Part shown: positions 60,598 through 64,000 of the stretch, piece by piece
Layout of the letters: every line of letters begins with the position of its first letter
Position numbering within the stretch: position 1 is the stretch's first letter
The notes under the pieces: generated by a model
What the model saw: the letters and a program-made list of their open reading frames with translations, nothing else
The model's database searches: none
Told to the model about the DNA's origin: nothing
From: UBA12481 sp012523435
Lineage (GTDB): Bacteria; Bacteroidota; Bacteroidia; Bacteroidales; UBA12481
Assembly (NCBI GenBank): GCA_028686135.1
Contig: JAQUCP010000002.1
Span: 123,072-187,071, forward strand
Direction of reading: 5' to 3'
DNA length: 64,000 nucleotides
Translations under genes and position numbers: made by a program

Positions 60598-61554
60598 TTA
60601 TGCTTCTCCGAAGAGTGAATCTACAAAAGCAGTTTTGTTGAACAGTTGCAGGTCCTGGATTTTTTCTCCGATGCCGATATAGCGAACCGGTATTTTAAAC
60701 TGATCGCTGATTCCGATGACTACGCCACCTTTGGCGGTACCATCCAGTTTGGTTAGGGCCAAGGCGGTAACTTCGGTTGCGGCGGTAAACTGGCGGGCTT
60801 GTTCAAAGGCATTTTGACCGGTTGATCCATCCAGAACCAGTAGGACCTCTTGGGGAGCATCTGGCACCAGTTTTTTCATCACATTGCGGATTTTGGTCAG
60901 TTCGTTCATCAGCCCAATTTTATTATGGAGTCGACCGGCAGTATCGATGATGACCACATCCGCATTTTGGGAGAGGGCAGATCGCAGCGTATCAAATGCC
61001 ACAGAGGCTGGGTCGGAGCCCATTTTCTGCTTTACCAGCGGCACATCAGCCCGTTGTGCCCAGATCTCCAGCTGCTCGATAGCTGCCGCGCGGAACGTAT
61101 CAGCGGCACCAAGAACAACTTTCTGACCCTTTTCGCGGTATTGGTAGGCCAGTTTTCCGATGGTAGTGGTTTTACCCACTCCATTGACCCCGACCACCAT
61201 GATCACGTAGGGCACTCCTCCTTCGGTTGAAGGAAGTTCCAGCAGGTCAGCCGTGTTATTTTCGGCCAGCAGACTGGCAATCTCCTCCCGCAAGATCTTA
61301 TTTAGCTCCTCTGTTCCGAAATACTTATCGCGTGAAACACGCTTCTCGATCCGTTCGATAATTCTTAGGGTAGTTTGAACTCCCACATCCGATGAGATCA
61401 GGACCTCTTCGAGGTTATCCAGCACCTCGTCGTCCACCTTCGATTTACCCGCAACAATTCGGGTTAACTTCTTCAGAACGCTCTCTTTCGTCTTGGCCAA
61501 TCCCTGATCAAGACTCTTTTTCTTCTCGTCGCTGAACCAGCTAAATATTCCCAT
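60598..61554 (-). CDS. ftsY: Signal recognition particle receptor FtsY
   Basis: SRP receptor GTPase at the inner membrane. The ATG at 61554 (MGIFSWFSDEKKKSLDQGLA) gives 318 residues; the frame is open to 61590 but that part lies in the terminator hairpin. The NG domain shows GVNGVGKTTTIGKLA, DTFRAAAIEQLEIW, DTAGRLHNK, TKLDGTAKGG and GIGEKIQDLQLF. There is no long acidic A domain, as is typical outside Proteobacteria. A hairpin terminator ends ten bases before the start. Confidence 0.96.
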   Translation of the reverse strand: MGIFSWFSDEKKKSLDQGLAKTKESVLKKLTRIVAGKSKVDDEVLDNLEEVLISSDVGVQTTLRIIERIEKRVSRDKYFGTEELNKILREEIASLLAENNTADLLELPSTEGGVPYVIMVVGVNGVGKTTTIGKLAYQYREKGQKVVLGAADTFRAAAIEQLEIWAQRADVPLVKQKMGSDPASVAFDTLRSALSQNADVVIIDTAGRLHNKIGLMNELTKIRNVMKKLVPDAPQEVLLVLDGSTGQNAFEQARQFTAATEVTALALTKLDGTAKGGVVIGISDQFKIPVRYIGIGEKIQDLQLFNKTAFVDSLFGEA

Positions 61555-61562
61555 AACCAGAT

Positions 61563-61609
61563 GTTTAAAAAAACAAAAAGCTCCCTTCACCCGGTGAAGA
61601 AAGCCTTTT
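61563..61609 (-). terminator. Hairpin terminator or attenuator between the L28-L33 genes and ftsY
   Basis: Read on the minus strand a stem of up to 17 pairs (AAAAGGCTTTCTTCACC with GGTGAAGGGAGCTTTTT, three of them G-U) is followed by G and seven T. It is 26 bases after the DUF4295 stop and ends only about ten bases before the ftsY ATG, so ftsY either depends on read-through or has a promoter within the upstream genes. Confidence 0.75.
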
Positions 61610-61634
61610 AACTCTTAAGTGACAGGATCCTTAC

Positions 61635-61787
61635 TTATTTTTTCAGAAAATCCTTGACGTGGTCGTTATGGACAACCATTTCTTTAAAGCTATAGGCACC
61701 TGTTTTTGGTGATTTAACCATCTTAATCACTTTGGCATAGTGCCTGCCTTTTCCGTCTTGCAGTTTAGCAACTACTCTCTTTGCCAT
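61635..61787 (-). CDS. DUF4295 small basic protein
   Basis: A 50-residue lysine-rich protein, MAKRVVAKLQDGKGRHYAKV to the end VHNDHVKDFLKK, too short for many gene finders. It is a Bacteroidota-specific family found directly after rpmB and rpmG, so a ribosome-linked role is likely, but its function is unknown. It starts eight bases after the rpmG stop. Confidence 0.92.
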   Translation of the reverse strand: MAKRVVAKLQDGKGRHYAKVIKMVKSPKTGAYSFKEMVVHNDHVKDFLKK

Positions 61788-61795
61788 AACTTAAA

Positions 61796-61984
61796 TTATT
61801 TAATTTCCCGATGAACGGTGACTTTCTTCAGAATTGGATTATACTTCTTTTGCTCCATACGATCCGGAGTATTTTTCCGGTTCTTAGTGGTGATGTATCT
61901 CGAGGTTCCCGGCTGCCCGCTGCTCTTGTGCTCGGTGCACTCCAGAATAACCTGAACCCGGTTGCCTTTACCTTTCTTTGCCAT
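61796..61984 (-). CDS. rpmG: 50S ribosomal protein L33
   Basis: 62 residues, with RVQVILECTEHKSSGQPGTS, RYITTKNRKNTPDRMEQKKY and NPILKKVTVHREIK. Only one cysteine (ECTE) remains of the zinc-binding pairs, so this is the zinc-independent L33 form. It lies eight bases after rpmB. Confidence 0.95.
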   Translation of the reverse strand: MAKKGKGNRVQVILECTEHKSSGQPGTSRYITTKNRKNTPDRMEQKKYNPILKKVTVHREIK

Positions 61985-61992
61985 GGTCGGTA

Positions 61993-62235
61993 TTAATATT
62001 TGTTGATGTAACCTTTTGCTTTAGCCTCTTTCAGACAGGCGGACAAGCCCTTTTTGTCAATTGTCCGCATGCCGGCTGCCGAAACTTTCAAAACAATCCA
62101 TCTGTCCTCCTCGGGAAGATAAAACCTGCGCGTAAAAAGGTTTGGATAAAAACGGCGCTTGACCCTCCGATTTGAATGGGAAACATGGTTCCCAACCATC
62201 ATGGTCTTTCCGGTTATTTGACACAATTTTGACAT
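61993..62235 (-). CDS. rpmB: 50S ribosomal protein L28
   Basis: 80 residues, beginning MSKLCQITGKTMMVGNHVSH and continuing with SNRRVKRRFYPNLFTRRFYL and VLKVSAAGMRTIDKKG, all typical of L28. First gene of the L28-L33-DUF4295 group; a promoter candidate lies about 20 bases upstream. Confidence 0.96.
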   Translation of the reverse strand: MSKLCQITGKTMMVGNHVSHSNRRVKRRFYPNLFTRRFYLPEEDRWIVLKVSAAGMRTIDKKGLSACLKEAKAKGYINKY

Positions 62236-62254
62236 GCTCTCTTAATTTTGGACT

Positions 62255-62286
62255 GCAAAATACGTGATTTTAATTCAATTAATCAA
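62255..62286 (-). promoter_or_regulatory. Candidate promoter of rpmB-rpmG-DUF4295
   Basis: On the minus strand TTG (62286-62284), 21 bases, then TATTTTGC (62262-62255), one base short of a full TAnnTTTG. The spacing and distance to rpmB suit a ribosomal promoter. Confidence 0.4.
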
Positions 62287-62345
62287 GCCCTGATCCTAAA
62301 AAATCAGTCTATCTTTTTAACCTGGTCCTGTTAGCATTTTCCGAT

Positions 62346-63611
62346 TCAGCCTCTTGCATCCTTCAAAATGCTTAGTCGCAGGAGGTTCAAACCCGCCAAA
62401 GCAGCTTTATGAATGGTTCGTTCACGGTGCTCACCCATCTGATAACAAGCACTTTTCACGCCATCGTCACTAGCCACTCCGATCCAGGTGGTACCTACGG
62501 GTTTATCGGTTGTTCCTCCTGCTGGACCGGCTATCCCAGAGATCGCCACGGCATAATCAACCGCAAAAATATCACGAATATTGGTTGCCATTCTTTCGAC
62601 CACTTCGCAACTAACGGCTCCGTGAGCCTGAATCATCTCTCCTGGAACCTTCAGAAACGTTGTTTTTATCTCATTAGCATAGGCTACGATGCTCCCTTTA
62701 TAGTAGTCGGAGCTACCGGGAACCCGGGTAATCAGACTGGCTAAAGTTCCACCGGTACAACTCTCCGCTGTGGCAACCGTCTGCTTACGCTCTCGCAACA
62801 GAACACCCACCACCTCTTCTAGTGTCAGGTCATCATAACCGAAAACCGCCTCCGGTATAATCGTAACTAATTGATCAGCAAGGTTATTGATTAATTGACG
62901 TAACTTCATTTGATTCTCGCCGCTAACCGATAGGCGCAATTTGACTATTCCGGGAGATGGTAAATAGGCCAACGAAACTCCTTCAGGTAGTGATAATTCC
63001 CAATCGGCAATGCTCGCAGCCAGTTTGGATTCGGGAATCCCGGTGGTCATGACCGTTTTTCGGACTATTGCAGGGACCTTAAACGCACTCAGGAGGGCAG
63101 GGATCACCTGTTCATCCATCATCACTTTCATCTCGTAGGGCACTCCGGGCATGGAGACGATAACCTGTTGATCCTTCTCAAACCACATTCCAGGTGCTGT
63201 ACCGTTAGTGTTCCGGATAACCCGGCAATTGTTTGGTACCAGTGCCTGATCCAGATTCAGGTCGATCATTGGCACATTTCGTGAAGCCAACAATTTCAGG
63301 ATATCTTGGGTAACCTGATCATCTCTGACCAGGGTTGAACCGAAGAATTGGGCGAGTGTATTTTTGGTCAGGTCGTCGCGGGTAGGCCCAAGACCACCAG
63401 TAATCAGTACAATATCAGCTCTTTGCAAGGCTTCTTCCAATGAAGCGGCAATTTCAGTAGGATCATCGGAAATCACTATTGCCCGTTTAACTGGAATCCC
63501 TGCTTCAGACATTCGCTGACCGATCCAGGCTGAGTTCGTGTTGACGGTCTGACCGATCAGGATTTCATCCCCAATGGCGATGATCTCAGCTATAGGATTC
63601 GTTTTATTCAT
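62346..63611 (-). CDS. cinA: CinA-family protein (NMN deamidase / ADP-ribose pyrophosphatase type)
   Basis: 421 residues: an N-terminal MoCF-biosynthesis-like domain (about 5-175, with AIGDEILIGQTVNTNSAWIG and ITGGLGPTRDDLTK) and a C-terminal PncC-like amidohydrolase domain (about 260-421, with AESCTGGTLASLITRVPGSS and AISGIAGPAGGT). This full-length form takes part in pyridine nucleotide recycling; the competence name is historical. Its ATG overlaps the TGA of the upstream gene, so the two are coupled. Confidence 0.94.
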   Translation of the reverse strand: MNKTNPIAEIIAIGDEILIGQTVNTNSAWIGQRMSEAGIPVKRAIVISDDPTEIAASLEEALQRADIVLITGGLGPTRDDLTKNTLAQFFGSTLVRDDQVTQDILKLLASRNVPMIDLNLDQALVPNNCRVIRNTNGTAPGMWFEKDQQVIVSMPGVPYEMKVMMDEQVIPALLSAFKVPAIVRKTVMTTGIPESKLAASIADWELSLPEGVSLAYLPSPGIVKLRLSVSGENQMKLRQLINNLADQLVTIIPEAVFGYDDLTLEEVVGVLLRERKQTVATAESCTGGTLASLITRVPGSSDYYKGSIVAYANEIKTTFLKVPGEMIQAHGAVSCEVVERMATNIRDIFAVDYAVAISGIAGPAGGTTDKPVGTTWIGVASDDGVKSACYQMGEHRERTIHKAALAGLNLLRLSILKDARG

Positions 63612-64000
63612 AGGCCCATCTGTTTGTCAAGCTCCTTCTCTTTCTGCAGCCTGGCTTGGATTTTCTCGCGGTATTCGGTGATCAGATATTTTGGCATGCC
63701 CAAGGATTCTGCTCGGTCGATCCAGGCCAATGCCAGATCAGTTCGACCAGCCATCTCACAGGTAACAGCCATATTGTAGGAGGCTTTTGCCGACTGTACT
63801 TTTGATTTTGAATCGGCCAATACTTCCCAGATCGTTGCAGCTTTCTCCCAATCTCCTTTCCTCATGAATTCCCCGCCATCGTAAAAAAGGCCCTGCCCGT
63901 AAGGGAAGTAAAGCCGGTCGAGGTCGGTCCAGTAGGGAGCCAATTTTTTAGCTGCCTTTTCTCCAGCGGTATAATTCCCTCTCAATCTTAACGCTTTAAC
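63608..64000 (-). CDS. TPR-like protein (N-terminus beyond window), possibly DUF6340
   Basis: The last 130 or so codons of a gene that runs off the end of the window; the frame stays open to base 64000, so the TTG at 63985 is not its start. It contains TPR-like helices: KGDWEKAATIWEVLADSKSK, SAKASYNMAVTCEMAGRTDL and ALAWIDRAESLG. It resembles the C-terminus of Bacteroidota DUF6340-type lipoproteins, but this is uncertain without the N-terminus. ATGA overlap with cinA. Confidence 0.6.
   Translation of the reverse strand, partial: VKALRLRGNYTAGEKAAKKLAPYWTDLDRLYFPYGQGLFYDGGEFMRKGDWEKAATIWEVLADSKSKVQSAKASYNMAVTCEMAGRTDLALAWIDRAESLGMPKYLITEYREKIQARLQKEKELDKQMGL

Noticed and set aside
1..64000. 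CRISPR arrays, tRNA or rRNA genes, insertion sequences, prophage or attachment sites
   Set aside because: None recognised: intergenic spaces are short, and no transposase, integrase or evenly spaced repeats were found.

Overview
The window looks like a draft-genome contig from a member of the Bacteroidota. Several gene families in it are typical of that phylum: the Bat (moxR/DUF58/batA-E) operon, the small DUF4295 protein beside rpmB and rpmG, a TonB receptor paired with a DUF4249 lipoprotein, DUF4301 and DUF6913 proteins, and a protease with a type IX-like C-terminal domain. Many intergenic regions also carry the phylum's promoter pattern, TTTG or TTG about 18-23 bases before TAnnTTTG. A run of exactly 100 N (21853-21952) marks a scaffold gap. 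A complete-looking citrate synthase, aconitase, isocitrate dehydrogenase and malate dehydrogenase set suggests respiratory metabolism.

Layout. 1-9.9 kb: phosphotransacetylase (partial, minus), then a four-gene TCA operon acn-icd-gltA-mdh (plus) closed by a strong terminator, then a fused FAD/Fe-S 2-hydroxyacid dehydrogenase. 9.9-17.1 kb (minus): glycosyltransferase, argS, ffh, folD, ggt, acyltransferase. 17.1-23.9 kb: a thioredoxin-like lipid/periplasm protein, a secreted trypsin-like protease, and a vitamin B12 uptake locus read from a cobalamin riboswitch: a BtuB-type receptor and a BtuG-like beta-propeller, both cut by the N gap. 23.9-27.4 kb (plus): ligA, a DUF6913 gene, dapA. 27.5-32.6 kb (minus): secA, dnaX. 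32.7-33.8 kb (plus): rpsF-rpsR-rplI. 33.9-36.9 kb (minus): lptD-ridA. 36.9-45 kb (plus): amidase, MCE/MlaD protein, dnaA, EamA transporter, free-methionine sulfoxide reductase, DUF4301, aroE, then truA (minus). 45.9-55.5 kb (plus): the full Bat operon followed by a metallophosphoesterase. 55.5-64 kb (minus): a partial TPR-type gene, cinA, rpmB-rpmG-DUF4295, ftsY, rimO, thioesterase, TonB receptor, DUF4249 lipoprotein.

Most of the window is conserved housekeeping DNA in Bacteroidota-like order. No tRNA, rRNA, CRISPR array, insertion sequence or prophage gene was recognised, and no gene-free stretch exceeds 300 bases; the longest are 23581-23862 (riboswitch) and 39469-39705 (upstream of dnaA). 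The points most worth following are the riboswitch-BtuB-BtuG locus and its assembly gap, the overlapping divergent promoters at 17.1 kb, the placement of a D-2-hydroxyglutarate dehydrogenase-like enzyme behind an IDH1-like isocitrate dehydrogenase, the SPOR-like tails on two neighbouring envelope proteins, and the hairpin just before ftsY. I found no convincing wholly new system. All assignments are from reading motifs and context; no database search was run.
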